This document shows, in pieces, positions 41,252-49,809 of a stretch of 64,000 nucleotides of DNA. The stretch's first letter is position 1. Each line of letters opens with the position of its first letter. Position numbers and translations under genes: made by a program. The notes under the pieces were generated by a model. That model was not told the origin of the DNA. It made no database searches and was given only the letters and a program-made list of their open reading frames with translations. Source of the stretch: Streptomyces spiroverticillatus (lineage in GTDB: Bacteria > Actinomycetota > Actinomycetes > Streptomycetales > Streptomycetaceae). The stretch spans positions 2,784 to 66,783 of the forward strand of contig BMUX01000008.1 of assembly GCA_014650415.1 (NCBI GenBank), read 5' to 3'.

Positions 41252-42199
41252 TCAGGAGGACCCGTACATCGCAGCCAGCTCCTCCGCCAACGCGGCCAGC
41301 CGCGCCCGGGCCTCCGGCGGACCCACGACCTCCACGCGCCGCCCGAGCCCGGCCAGCCGCTCGGCGACGACCTCCACGGTCGGCCCGTCGACCTCGATCT
41401 CCAGTCGCCCGTCCGGATGGGTGCCGGTGATGCGCAGCCGTGCGCCGAGGACGCGCTCCAGGATGGCGCGGGAGGCGGGCTCGGCCCGCGCGTGCACGGT
41501 CGCCGCGTGCATACGCTCCTCCATGCGCGAGGTGAGCGACCGCCACGCGGTGGGCAGATCGAAGCCCTCGGGCCGCACCACCGCCTCCCCCGTCGGCTCG
41601 ACGGAGGTGACCCGGCTGAGCCGGAAGGTCCGCAGCCCGCGGTCGGTGTCGGCGAGCAGGTAGTCGGCCCCGGCCTTGGAGGCGAGCCCGAGCGGGTGCA
41701 CCGTGCGTACGGAAGCGGGCTTGCCGGGCCCGGCGTAACCGAGCCGGACCTGAATGCCGTCGACCACGGCACGCTGGAGGGCGGCGAGCTGGGGCCGCTC
41801 GGCGGTGGAGGGGCTGTGCGCCCAGTCGGTGCGGTCGTGCAGATTCGCCTGGGAGGCGGCTTCGGCGGCGGACCGCAGGGGTGCGGGCAGCGCCCGTATC
41901 AACTTCCTTACCACCGTCCGGAGTTCCGGCGAGGACGCCGCCGGACCGGCCAGCAGGAACAGCGCCCGGACCTCCTCGCCGGTGAGACCGGTGAGGTCGG
42001 TCCGCGCTCCGCCGACGAGGGACCAGCCACCACCACGCCCACGCTGCGAGTACACCGGAACCCCGGCGGTGGCCAGGGCCTCCAGATCACGCCGGGCCGT
42101 CCGCTCGGAGACCTCCAGCTCGGCGGCGACCTCGGCGATGGTGACGCGGGGGCGGGTCTGGAGGAAGAGCAGGGCGGCGACGAGCCGGTCGGCCTTCAT
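41252..42199 (-). CDS. WYL-domain (YafY-type) transcriptional regulator
   Basis: The 315-residue protein has an N-terminal HTH_11 domain (MKADRLVAALLFLQTRPRVT, AAELEVSERTARRDLEALATAGVPVYS), a central WYL ligand domain (ASKAGADYLLADTDRGLRTFRLSRV) and a C-terminal WCX extension (LEIEVDGPTVEVVAERLAGLG). Its promoter faces the TIGR03086 gene, with a 23-bp inverted repeat between them. Confidence 0.93.
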   Translation of the reverse strand: MKADRLVAALLFLQTRPRVTIAEVAAELEVSERTARRDLEALATAGVPVYSQRGRGGGWSLVGGARTDLTGLTGEEVRALFLLAGPAASSPELRTVVRKLIRALPAPLRSAAEAASQANLHDRTDWAHSPSTAERPQLAALQRAVVDGIQVRLGYAGPGKPASVRTVHPLGLASKAGADYLLADTDRGLRTFRLSRVTSVEPTGEAVVRPEGFDLPTAWRSLTSRMEERMHAATVHARAEPASRAILERVLGARLRITGTHPDGRLEIEVDGPTVEVVAERLAGLGRRVEVVGPPEARARLAALAEELAAMYGSS

Positions 42200-42364
42200 G
42201 GGCGGAGGGCTTGGGCGGGGGCGGGCTGTGTCATAGGGCCATTCTGGCGGGGGTGCCGGGCGGGCCGGGGCCGTGGGGGCTTGGCCGGTGTCGGAGGTGC
42301 GGGAGGGGCCGGTACCGGGGCGGCCCCTCCCGTGCCAGGTGTGGCCCCCGCAATCCCTCCAGAA

Positions 42365-42387
42365 AAGTGGCCAGGAGATGGCCACTT
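42365..42387. promoter_or_regulatory. operator upstream of TIGR03086 gene
   Basis: AAGTGGCC (42365-42372) and GGCCACTT (42380-42387) form a perfect inverted repeat with a 7-bp spacer, 19 bp before the TIGR03086 start. The divergent WYL regulator is the likely binder. This is also where a -10 element or ribosome-binding region would lie. Confidence 0.65.
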
Positions 42388-42406
42388 CACCCCACAAGCT
42401 GAACGC

Positions 42407-43000
42407 ATGAATCAACCCGACAGCACCTCGACCCCCGACCCCCGCAACTCCCTCTGGGCCGCCGTCGCCCTCGCCGGAGACACCCTCCTCGCCGCCCGCC
42501 CCGACCAGCTCGACACCCCCACCCCCTGCACCGACTTCACCGTCGCCCGACTCGGCCGGCACCTCGTGGCCGTGCTCCGCCGGATCGCCCTCGCGGGCAG
42601 CGGCGGCGATCCGATGAGCGTGCCCCCCGTCGCCGACGACGTAGCGGACGACGCCCTCCCGAAGGCCTGGGCGGAGGCCGTCCGCGAGGCCCAGGACGCC
42701 TGGGCCGACCCGGCGGTGCTGGCCCGCCCGCTGCCCCTCCCCTTCGGCACGCTCCCCGGCGCGGCAGCCGCCCTCGCCTTCACCGTGGAGTTCACCGTCC
42801 ACACCTGGGACCTGGCCACCGCCACCGGCCGGCAGCCCGACTGGAACGAGGAGGTCGTGACCCTGAGCGCCACCACCGCCCAGCGGTCGATCCCCGCCGA
42901 ACCCCGCGGCGGCCCGGTGCCGTTCGGCCCGGTGGTGGCAGTTTCCGACGACGCCCCGGCCATCGAGAAGTTGGTCGCCTGGACGGGACGTACGCCGTAG
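42407..43000 (+). CDS. TIGR03086 family (DinB/mycothiol-type) protein
   Basis: The 197-residue protein has the maleylpyruvate-isomerase/DinB-like layout. The N-terminal helix bundle has LDTPTPCTDFTVARLGRHL, and the metal-site motif is FTVEFTVHTWDLATATGR with its His. The family is thought to bind a divalent metal and use mycothiol in transfer or isomerisation reactions. It is controlled from the same gap as the WYL regulator and converges on the lanthipeptide synthetase (4-bp gap). Confidence 0.88.
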   Translation: MNQPDSTSTPDPRNSLWAAVALAGDTLLAARPDQLDTPTPCTDFTVARLGRHLVAVLRRIALAGSGGDPMSVPPVADDVADDALPKAWAEAVREAQDAWADPAVLARPLPLPFGTLPGAAAALAFTVEFTVHTWDLATATGRQPDWNEEVVTLSATTAQRSIPAEPRGGPVPFGPVVAVSDDAPAIEKLVAWTGRTP

Positions 43001-43004
43001 TCCG

Positions 43005-45800
43005 TCAGAGGCGGCGGCCGGGCTCCGGCAGCAGCCCCGGAGTCTCCGGCCGGCCGAGGCGTCGTACGAAGGCGAGAATGCCCGCGTGCCCCTGGGCCCA
43101 CGAGTGCGGCGCCTCCTGGAAGCGCGCGTTGACCAGCAGCCGCGGCGCCTCGTCGGGGCCGTGGCTGCGGCGCAGCAGGTGGCGGGCGACCTCGTGGGCG
43201 GCTTCCCAGTGCCGTTCGGAGCCGGTGGCACGGGCGAGGTCGATCAGGACGTCGCCCACACCGGCCGCCCCGCAGCACTGGCCCAGGTTGCCCAGACGCG
43301 GCACCCACTCCGCGCTCGCCACGGCTGCCTGCTCGGCCGCAGTACGCAGCTCCCGGTCGCCGAACACGCTCCAGCCGTGCCGGAGCGGCGGTACGAGCCC
43401 GGCCAGGCCCCGACACCAGGAGGCCGACATCGGCAGCGCGCCCGGTGCGCCCGCCCGGGAGAGGGCGACCGCCTCGGGGACACGGGAAGCGAGTTTCGTG
43501 ACGCAGCGGTGCGCGGTTTCCAGGAGGGACGGGTCGTCGGTGTCGGCGGCGAGGAGGACGAGGAAGTCGGTGATCCCGGCGAAGCCGTGCGCGTAACCGA
43601 GACCGGTCGTCGTGCCGAAGGCGTCGAGCGCGTCGGGCGGCAGCGTGAGGGCGTCGGGGTGCCGGAGGAGGCGCTCGGCGGCGGCGAGGGCGGCCTTGCG
43701 GTGGTCGGCGAGCGGGAGACCTTCACAGGCACCGGGGTCCGTGCGGGCAGGGTTCGCGGGTGCCGGGCCTGAGGAGGCCGCGCCCGCAGGAGCATTGAGG
43801 GCCAGATGCATGAGCGCGGCCAGCCCCACCCCCGCGTGACCGCTGATGACGTCCACGTCGGCGAATCCGTCGCGCTCGGCCGGCCCGGTGGCGGTCGCGA
43901 CCCGCTCGGTGCGCCCGGCCGTACGGATGCCCGCGCGCGCCGCTGCGTCGAGAAAGACATCGGTGCCCGACCTGCCGGAGTACAGCCCGGGCCGCATGGG
44001 CGCACGCCGCAGGCTCTCGGCAGCGTGCCGGGCCAGATCCTCCAGCAACTCCCCGACACCAGCTCGATGTTGATGGTGAAGGAGTTCCAGCCCGATGCCC
44101 GCGCTGCCGGTGTAGAGGGCGGCGTCGACGGACGGGAAGGTGCCGCGTTCGGCGCCGAGGTGGTAGTCGGCCGCACCCTCGACGAGGGAGGCGAGGACCC
44201 GTTCCTGCAGGAGGGTGGCGGGAGCGGCGGGCAGGGCCGGGGGAGCGGGCACGGAGGCGGCCGGGAAGTCGGCCGACGCCAGTTTCCGTAGTCGGGCCAC
44301 GGCTTGCCCAGCGCCCTCGCTCCCGAGCAAGTCCGCCACCAGAGAGGTGAGTTCGGGCCGGGATTCGCCGTACACCGCGTACAGGCCCTGCATCGTACGG
44401 AGGCGGGCCAGCTCGTCCGTGTCCGCCCCCGTCACCGGCGGCAGCCCGGTCGCCGCGTTCGCCAGCACCTGGCCGAGCGCCCAGCAGTCGTCCTCCGGGA
44501 CGGGTGCGTGGTCCGGGGTGTGCTGCGAGGGCGGCGCGTAGCCGGGGGTGGCGCCGGGCAGGTGGAGACCGCCGAGGGCCGAGATGCCGAAGTCGATGAG
44601 GCGTACGTCGTCGGGCCCGTCCAGCACGATGTTGGCCGGGGTGACGTCGCGCATGACGACGCCGCGTGCGTGCAACTCGACCAGAATGGAGGCAAGTTGG
44701 GTGGCCAGTCGTGCGAAGGTCAGCCCCTCCGGTTCCGGGTCGCCGACGCGCGGCAGGAAGCCGCCGTGCTCGCGTATGCGGTCGTACAGGTTCTGCGTAC
44801 CGGCGTCGGTGGTGACCAGATATTCGTCGCCGTCGTGCGCGAAGTGGTCCAGGAAGCGGGGGATGTTGGGTGCGTCGGCGCAGGCTTCCAGGATTCGGCG
44901 CTCGTTGCGCAGCCGGGTGCGGAGGTCGTGGGTGCCGTCCAGGGACTCGCCGACGTACGCGCGGGCCTGCTTGACGATGACATGGCGCGCGTCGGCGGAG
45001 TCGGGGGATGCGCTCCCCCGGAGGTCGACCGCGCGGTACACATTGCCGCGCGCCGACCCGTGCACCCCCTCGATCACCCGGTACCGGCCGCCGAGCACGA
45101 CGTGTCCGGCGCCGTCGTCCACCTCCTTCTCAGGTGCCCCGGCCCCACCGAAGGGATCCCTCACCCACGACGGCTGCCGGTACTCCAAGGACGCGGCGGA
45201 TGCGAACCGTTCACCGTCCGGCCCCTCGGCCACCACAGCCAGCGAGCCGGACGCGTCGGGCTGCCACCGGGCGCCGAAGGGCCCGTAGCGGTAGTAGACC
45301 GGGGCGTCGGGAGCGACGGCCCGGTCGCTGAGGATGCGGGGACCGGTGTGCCCGCGCAGCAGTGCGGCGAGCCGGAGGCCCAGCCGGCGGACCTGGTCCG
45401 GCTCGGGGTAGACCGTGACTGCCTTGCCGACCGCGGCGGGGTTCTTCTCCGCCTTGTTCAGCCCGGCCAGTACCCCGACGGTGCGTGCCAGCTTGAAGGA
45501 GACGCGCTCCTCCAGCAGTACGGGCAGCAGGAGCGCGGCCAGGGACGGAAGGTTCACGGGCCGCGCGGAGATGTGCAGCTTCCAGCCGTGCTCCGGCAAC
45601 GGGCGCTCGGGCAGCGGGTGTTCGGGCGTCGGCACGTGCAGGCCGACCGGGTGGACCCGGGTCCACACCGGCCCGGTGGTGATCGAGTGGCCCAGCAAGT
45701 GATCCGTCGAATCCCTCGTCGAGTCACCCGTCGACCGACCCGGGGGAGAAGCGGTGCCGATCAGTTCGCGAAGTGCTTCTTCCGCGTTCCATTCAGTCAC
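43005..45800 (-). CDS. lanL: lanthipeptide synthetase, class IV-like (lyase-kinase-cyclase)
   Basis: The 931-residue protein has three domains. An N-terminal lyase-like region (about 40-225) comes first. A Ser/Thr kinase-like domain (about 235-520) follows, with VIVK (Lys277), RDVTPANIVL (Asp385, Asn390) and DFG at 403-405. A LanC-type cyclase begins near 530. The cyclase keeps candidate zinc ligands SWCRG (Cys796) and QCCG (Cys842, Cys843). Class III enzymes lack these, so class IV is favoured. The Cys-Cys-Gly form, rather than Cys-His-Gly, resembles the three-Cys sites of ProcM-like cyclases. GTG 45800 follows GGGGGAG. The precursor gene lies 83 bp upstream. Confidence 0.9.
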   Translation of the reverse strand: MTEWNAEEALRELIGTASPPGRSTGDSTRDSTDHLLGHSITTGPVWTRVHPVGLHVPTPEHPLPERPLPEHGWKLHISARPVNLPSLAALLLPVLLEERVSFKLARTVGVLAGLNKAEKNPAAVGKAVTVYPEPDQVRRLGLRLAALLRGHTGPRILSDRAVAPDAPVYYRYGPFGARWQPDASGSLAVVAEGPDGERFASAASLEYRQPSWVRDPFGGAGAPEKEVDDGAGHVVLGGRYRVIEGVHGSARGNVYRAVDLRGSASPDSADARHVIVKQARAYVGESLDGTHDLRTRLRNERRILEACADAPNIPRFLDHFAHDGDEYLVTTDAGTQNLYDRIREHGGFLPRVGDPEPEGLTFARLATQLASILVELHARGVVMRDVTPANIVLDGPDDVRLIDFGISALGGLHLPGATPGYAPPSQHTPDHAPVPEDDCWALGQVLANAATGLPPVTGADTDELARLRTMQGLYAVYGESRPELTSLVADLLGSEGAGQAVARLRKLASADFPAASVPAPPALPAAPATLLQERVLASLVEGAADYHLGAERGTFPSVDAALYTGSAGIGLELLHHQHRAGVGELLEDLARHAAESLRRAPMRPGLYSGRSGTDVFLDAAARAGIRTAGRTERVATATGPAERDGFADVDVISGHAGVGLAALMHLALNAPAGAASSGPAPANPARTDPGACEGLPLADHRKAALAAAERLLRHPDALTLPPDALDAFGTTTGLGYAHGFAGITDFLVLLAADTDDPSLLETAHRCVTKLASRVPEAVALSRAGAPGALPMSASWCRGLAGLVPPLRHGWSVFGDRELRTAAEQAAVASAEWVPRLGNLGQCCGAAGVGDVLIDLARATGSERHWEAAHEVARHLLRRSHGPDEAPRLLVNARFQEAPHSWAQGHAGILAFVRRLGRPETPGLLPEPGRRL

Positions 45801-45883
45801 CGCATGTCTCCCCCGGGTCGTTTCGCCGACTACTGCTGAGGGGCCGTCAGAACCTCAACCGCCCTCTGTTGCAAGGCCGTTGA

Positions 45884-46042
45884 TCAGCCGGTGTAGCCGG
45901 TGCCGAAGCAGCTGTCGAAACAGATGCTGAAGGGACACTTGTCCACCGCGCCGTCCATGTTCTCGACGTTGGCGAACGAGACCTGCGGCTCCGTGACGAG
46001 CGCGCCGGCTTCCCGGGGGGTGAGCGCGGAGAGTGCTTCCAT
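45884..46042 (-). CDS. lanA: lanthipeptide precursor peptide
   Basis: The 52-residue peptide starts MEALSALTPREAGALVTEPQ with AAGGAG five bases before the ATG at 46042. The helical, acidic leader ends around VENMDGAVD, and the C-terminal part KCPFSICFDSCFGTGYTG has three Cys (36, 41, 45), two Ser and two Thr, the raw material for lanthionine or labionin rings. Ser39 is two residues before Cys41 and Ser44 directly precedes Cys45, while both Thr follow the last Cys, so an unusual ring order is likely. The cleavage site is unknown; no protease or transporter gene is adjacent. Confidence 0.85.
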   Translation of the reverse strand: MEALSALTPREAGALVTEPQVSFANVENMDGAVDKCPFSICFDSCFGTGYTG

Positions 46043-46159
46043 GACGACTCCTTCTGGCCGTGGAACCGGACGCGTGCCCCGGGATCTTCCGGGCGCGCCG
46101 GTCGTGCTCAGGCTTTCTGCATGTGCGTGCAAACACCATGTGCGCGTCGCGACGACCGG

Positions 46160-46188
46160 ACTCTATGGGGGTCAAAGGGCTTTGACAA
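46160..46188 (-). promoter_or_regulatory. promoter of the lanthipeptide locus
   Basis: On the minus strand, TTGTCA (46188-46183) is followed after 17 bp by TAGAGT (46165-46160). Transcription would begin near 46153, about 110 nt before the precursor start. Confidence 0.6.
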
Positions 46189-46250
46189 CAAGGCAGTTGA
46201 AGCAGATGCGGCGTCACGCGGAGCTTCACCGCCGCCCCGGCGGCGTCCGC

Positions 46251-47282
46251 TCAGGGCACCAGCACATTCCGGTATTCGGCACTTCCCATGCCCTGGAACG
46301 CCTCCTCAGCCTTCTCCAGCGAGTACGTCTGCGTCATCGGCCGCACCCCCTTCAGCGCGGCAAACGCCAGGGTCTCCTCCGCGTCCCGCGCATGCCCGCT
46401 GTACCACCCCGTCACCTCGCGGCGGCCGAAGACCAGGAGTTCCGGATCGACCTCCACGGGGCGGTGGTCGGTGGCCACGACGATCATGCGGCCGTTGGGG
46501 CGAAGTCCCTGGACGAGGTCCGCCTGCGCCGGGCTCACCCCGACCGTGGTGAGGACGACGTTCGCCCCGCCCAGCGCGGTCAGCGCCTCGCCCGCGCTGC
46601 CCTCGGTGGAGTCCACGTACGCGTCCGCGCCCAGCTCGCGGGCCAGCTTCTCCTTGTCCCGGCCCCGGCTGACCGCGACCGTGCGGAAGCCCATCTTGTC
46701 CGCGAACTGGAGCCCGAGGTGCCCAAGACCGCCGATGCCGTGCACGGCGACGGTGTCACCGGCGCGGGCCCCGCTGTTGCGCAGCGCGTTGAAGACCGTG
46801 AGCCCCGCGCACATCAGCGGTGCCGCCTCCGTGAAGGACAGCACGTCCGGGATGCGGGCCAGGGCGTCCTGCGGCGCGCTGACGTACTCCGCGTAGCCGC
46901 CGTCGTACGACGCCCCGACGATCTTCCGCTCCACGCAGTTCACGAAGTCGCCGCTGCGGCAGTGCGCGCAGGTGAAGCAGGAACCGCCGTGCCAGCCGAT
47001 GCCGACCCGGTCGCCCACCTGCCAGGCGGTGACGCCCGCGCCGACCGCGTCCACCTCACCGGCGATCTCGTGGCCGGGCACACGGGGGAACGGGGTGCCG
47101 AGGGCGCCGAAGCGGGCGATGTTCTCGCCGCCGCACACCCCGCAGGCCCGCACCCGCACCCGTACCTGCCCGGGACCGGCCTCGGGCACGGGGATCTCGC
47201 GCAGCTCGAAGGGGGCTCCCGCGGCGACGGCCTGCGCGGCGCGCATGGTGCGTGTGGTGTCCGTGGTGTCCGTGGTGCTCAT
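46251..47282 (-). CDS. zinc-dependent alcohol dehydrogenase
   Basis: The 343-residue MDR-family enzyme has catalytic zinc ligands in ACGVCGGEN and PGHEIAGEV, four structural-zinc Cys (CFTCAHCRSGDFVNC) and a Rossmann motif GIGGLGHLGLQFA. ATG 47282 with AAGGAAA is used; an upstream extension has no support. Ser after the coenzyme loop (AVSRGRDKEK) suggests NADP preference. It is divergent from an XRE/MmyB regulator, which probably controls it. Confidence 0.92.
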   Translation of the reverse strand: MSTTDTTDTTRTMRAAQAVAAGAPFELREIPVPEAGPGQVRVRVRACGVCGGENIARFGALGTPFPRVPGHEIAGEVDAVGAGVTAWQVGDRVGIGWHGGSCFTCAHCRSGDFVNCVERKIVGASYDGGYAEYVSAPQDALARIPDVLSFTEAAPLMCAGLTVFNALRNSGARAGDTVAVHGIGGLGHLGLQFADKMGFRTVAVSRGRDKEKLARELGADAYVDSTEGSAGEALTALGGANVVLTTVGVSPAQADLVQGLRPNGRMIVVATDHRPVEVDPELLVFGRREVTGWYSGHARDAEETLAFAALKGVRPMTQTYSLEKAEEAFQGMGSAEYRNVLVP

Positions 47283-47361
47283 GAACGTTTCCTTCCGGTA
47301 CGGAATCGGGCTCGTCCCCACTGTCACGCCCGTGCCGCCCGACAGCCACGGGGGCGCTCAC

Positions 47362-47382
47362 CCAGGGGATGCCACCCCCTGG
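47362..47382. promoter_or_regulatory. operator between ADH and XRE regulator
   Basis: CCAGGGG (47362-47368) and CCCCTGG (47376-47382) form an inverted repeat with a 7-bp spacer in the 143-bp gap between the divergent genes. MmyB-type regulators commonly bind such CC(A)GGG palindromes beside the redox gene they control. Confidence 0.5.
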
Positions 47383-47425
47383 CTCGCACCTGGCCCGGCC
47401 CCGCGCCGAGGGTGACCATGGAGGC

Positions 47426-48271
47426 ATGGACCTCACCGAACTCGGCGCCTTCCTCAAGACGCGGCGCGACCGCATCCGTCCCGCCGAGGTCGGCCTGACC
47501 GCAGGCCCGCGCCGCCGGGTGCCGGGTCTGCGGCGCGAGGAGGTCGCCCTGCTCGCCGGGGCCTCCGTGGACTACTACACGGAGCTGGAGCGCGGCGGCA
47601 GCGCCCGCCCCTCCGAGCAGATGCTCACCGCCCTGGCCCGTGCACTGCGCCTGACCAGCGACGAACGCGACCACCTCTTCCACCTGGCCGGACACCCCTC
47701 GCCGCCCCCGCACGGCCCCCTCGGCCACATCGACCCGGGCATGCTCGCCCTCCTGGACCGGCTGGCCGACACCCCGGCCCGCATCATGACCGACCTGCAC
47801 GAGCCCCTCACCCAGAACGCGCTCGCCACCGCCCTCCTCGGCCCCCTCCCCGCCGCCTCCAGGGGCCCGGGCAGCGACAGCCACGTCCACCTGTGGTTCA
47901 CCAGCCCCGAGACCCGCGACCTGTATCCGGCCGAGGACCACCCCGCGCACTCGTACGACTTCGTGGCCGACCTGCGCGCGGTGGCCGCCCGCCGCGACGA
48001 CGCCGACGTACGGCGGATGGTCTCCCAACTCCGCGCCCGCAGCGAGGAGTTCGCGGAACTGTGGGAGCGGCGGGACGTCGCCGTGCGCCGCCAGGCCCGC
48101 AAGCGGCTCGTGCACCCGGTGGTCGGCGAACTGGAGCTGGACTGCCACAACCTCTTCAGCGAGGACGGCCGCCAGCGTCTGCTCTGGCTGTCCGCCAGGC
48201 CCGGCACCCCGGACGCCGACCGCCTGGCGCTCCTGTCCGTCATCGGCACGCAGGAGCTCGCCGACAGGTGA
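47426..48271 (+). CDS. XRE family regulator with MmyB-type ligand domain
   Basis: The 281-residue protein has the HTH (LGAFLKTRRDRI, GLRREEVALLAGASVDYYTELERGG, PSEQMLTALARALRLT) and the MmyB-like PAS-fold ligand domain (MTDLHEPLTQNALATALLG, FVADLRAVAARRDDADV, KRLVHPVVGELELDCHNLF). The family senses fatty-acid-like or aromatic ligands and usually regulates an adjacent oxidoreductase, here the divergent zinc ADH. A shorter but similar gene end survives as a remnant at 26.7-26.9 kb. Confidence 0.92.
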   Translation: MDLTELGAFLKTRRDRIRPAEVGLTAGPRRRVPGLRREEVALLAGASVDYYTELERGGSARPSEQMLTALARALRLTSDERDHLFHLAGHPSPPPHGPLGHIDPGMLALLDRLADTPARIMTDLHEPLTQNALATALLGPLPAASRGPGSDSHVHLWFTSPETRDLYPAEDHPAHSYDFVADLRAVAARRDDADVRRMVSQLRARSEEFAELWERRDVAVRRQARKRLVHPVVGELELDCHNLFSEDGRQRLLWLSARPGTPDADRLALLSVIGTQELADR

Positions 48272-48301
48272 GGTGGCACACATCTACTGTCCCGTCGCGA
48301 C

Positions 48302-48322
48302 AAGTGTCCCATTGGGACACTT
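48302..48322. promoter_or_regulatory. 21-bp perfect palindromic operator of TetR regulator
   Basis: AAGTGTCCCA (48302-48311) and TGGGACACTT (48313-48322) are perfectly inverted around one T, 20 bp before the TetR start. A weaker TGTCCC...GCGACA element lies just upstream (about 48288-48302), suggesting two dimers. Autoregulation and control of the co-directional SDR/ADH genes is likely. Confidence 0.8.
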
Positions 48323-48342
48323 TGAGGAGTACAGTCGATGCC

Positions 48343-48987
48343 ATGAGCACCACAGAGGGCCGCAGGGTCCGCAAAGTCCAGGAGAGCCGCGAGGCCATGG
48401 CGGCGGCCGCCGTGGACCTGGTGCTCGAGAAGGGCCTCGACGGCGTCACCGTCGAAGCCATCAGCGACCGTGTGGACGTCTCCCGGCGCACCTTCGCCCG
48501 GTACTTCTCCGGCAAGGAGGACGCCGTCGTCGACTCCCTGCGCGCCGACTTCGCCCGCATCAACGCCGCCCTCGCCGCCCGCCCCGCCGACGAGAACCCC
48601 CTCACCGCCTACCACCGCGCCCTGCACGACTGGCTCGACGGCGACCCGCACGCCTGGCCCCACCGGCCCCGCGCCGGGGAGCTGCTGCACCTGCTGCACG
48701 CCGAGCCCGCGCTGCGGGCCGCCTACGGCAACGTACGGGACGAGGCACAGCACGAGTCGGTACGGATCGTCGCCGAGCGCCTCGGGCAGGACCCGGAGCG
48801 GGACCTGCGTCCGGCGCTCGCCATCGCACTCGCCGTCGGGGCCTTCGGCACGGCCGTACGTTTCTGGATCGCGCCCGGCGCGGACACGACTGCCCCCGGA
48901 GCAGCGGCCCCCCTTCCCGAGCTGATCGACGCGGCGTTCGCGGCCCTGGCCGCCGAGCCCGCCCCCAGCACCACCCCGCACAAGTGA
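48343..48987 (+). CDS. TetR/AcrR family regulator
   Basis: The 214-residue protein has the N-terminal HTH (RVRKVQESREAMAAAAVDLVLEKG, VEAISDRVDVSRRTFARYFSGKEDAV) and a TetR_C-like helical domain (LTAYHRALHDWLDGDPHAW, ALAIALAVGAFGTAVRFWI). It is the first gene of a co-directional group with an SDR (14-bp gap) and a zinc ADH, and has a 21-bp palindrome upstream. Confidence 0.92.
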   Translation: MSTTEGRRVRKVQESREAMAAAAVDLVLEKGLDGVTVEAISDRVDVSRRTFARYFSGKEDAVVDSLRADFARINAALAARPADENPLTAYHRALHDWLDGDPHAWPHRPRAGELLHLLHAEPALRAAYGNVRDEAQHESVRIVAERLGQDPERDLRPALAIALAVGAFGTAVRFWIAPGADTTAPGAAAPLPELIDAAFAALAAEPAPSTTPHK

Positions 48988-49001
48988 AACCAGGTACCAC
49001 C

Positions 49002-49760
49002 ATGACCAGCACCCAGGAATTCGCCCGCAAGACCGCCCTCGTCACCGGCGCCGCCTCCGGCATCGGCCTCGAAGTCGCCCGTCGTCTCGCCGAGGCCGGA
49101 GCGGCCGTCGTCGTCGCCGACTACAACGAGCAGGGCGCCAAGGAGACCGCCGAGGCCATCGTCGCGGCCGGCGGCAAGGCCGAAGCGGTCCGGGTGGACG
49201 TCACCGACCCCGAATCGGTGCGCGCCGCCGTCGACTTCACCTTCCAGAAGTTCGGCGGACTGCACCTGGCCGTCAACAACGCCGGGATCGCCGGAGCCTC
49301 CGCCCCCACCGGCGAGTACGGCATCGAGGACTGGCAGCGCGTCATCGACACCAACCTCAACGGCGTCTTCTACTCCCTGCGCTACGAACTGCCCCTCATC
49401 CTCGCCTCCGGCGGCGGCTCGGTCGTCAACATGTCCTCCATCCTCGGCACCAACGGCTTCGCCGGTTCGCCCGCCTACTCCGCCGCCAAGCACGCGGTCG
49501 TCGGCCTGACCAAGACCGCCGCCGTCGAGTACGCGTCCCGGGGCATCCGCGTCAACGCCGTCGCCCCCGGCTTCATCGACACCCCGCTGCTCTCCGGCGG
49601 CGACCAGGAGAAGCGCGACTACCTGGTCTCCCTGCACCCGCAGGGCCGCCTGGGCACTGCCGAGGAGGTCGCCGAACTGACCCTCTTCCTGCTCTCCGAC
49701 CGCGCCTCCTTCGTCAACGGCAGCTACCACCTCGTCGACGGCGGCTACGCGGCCCGCTGA
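49002..49760 (+). CDS. short-chain dehydrogenase/reductase
   Basis: The 252-residue classical SDR has TGAASGIG (cofactor), VVADYNEQ with Asp (NAD preference), NNAGIAG, catalytic Ser in VVNMSSILG, YSAAK (Tyr-x-x-x-Lys) and the PGFIDTPL region. It would oxidise or reduce a secondary alcohol or ketone. It is probably co-transcribed with the TetR gene before it and the zinc ADH 49 bp after it. Confidence 0.94.
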   Translation: MTSTQEFARKTALVTGAASGIGLEVARRLAEAGAAVVVADYNEQGAKETAEAIVAAGGKAEAVRVDVTDPESVRAAVDFTFQKFGGLHLAVNNAGIAGASAPTGEYGIEDWQRVIDTNLNGVFYSLRYELPLILASGGGSVVNMSSILGTNGFAGSPAYSAAKHAVVGLTKTAAVEYASRGIRVNAVAPGFIDTPLLSGGDQEKRDYLVSLHPQGRLGTAEEVAELTLFLLSDRASFVNGSYHLVDGGYAAR

Positions 49761-49809
49761 CCCTCGTACGCCCCCAACAATCCCTCTCCGCGTCGGAAAG
49801 AAGCACGTC

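Noticed and set aside
46043..46250. Possible second lanthipeptide precursor upstream of the first
   Set aside because: The frames here contain a promoter and Arg-rich sequence without a leader-core pattern or a usable ribosome-binding site.
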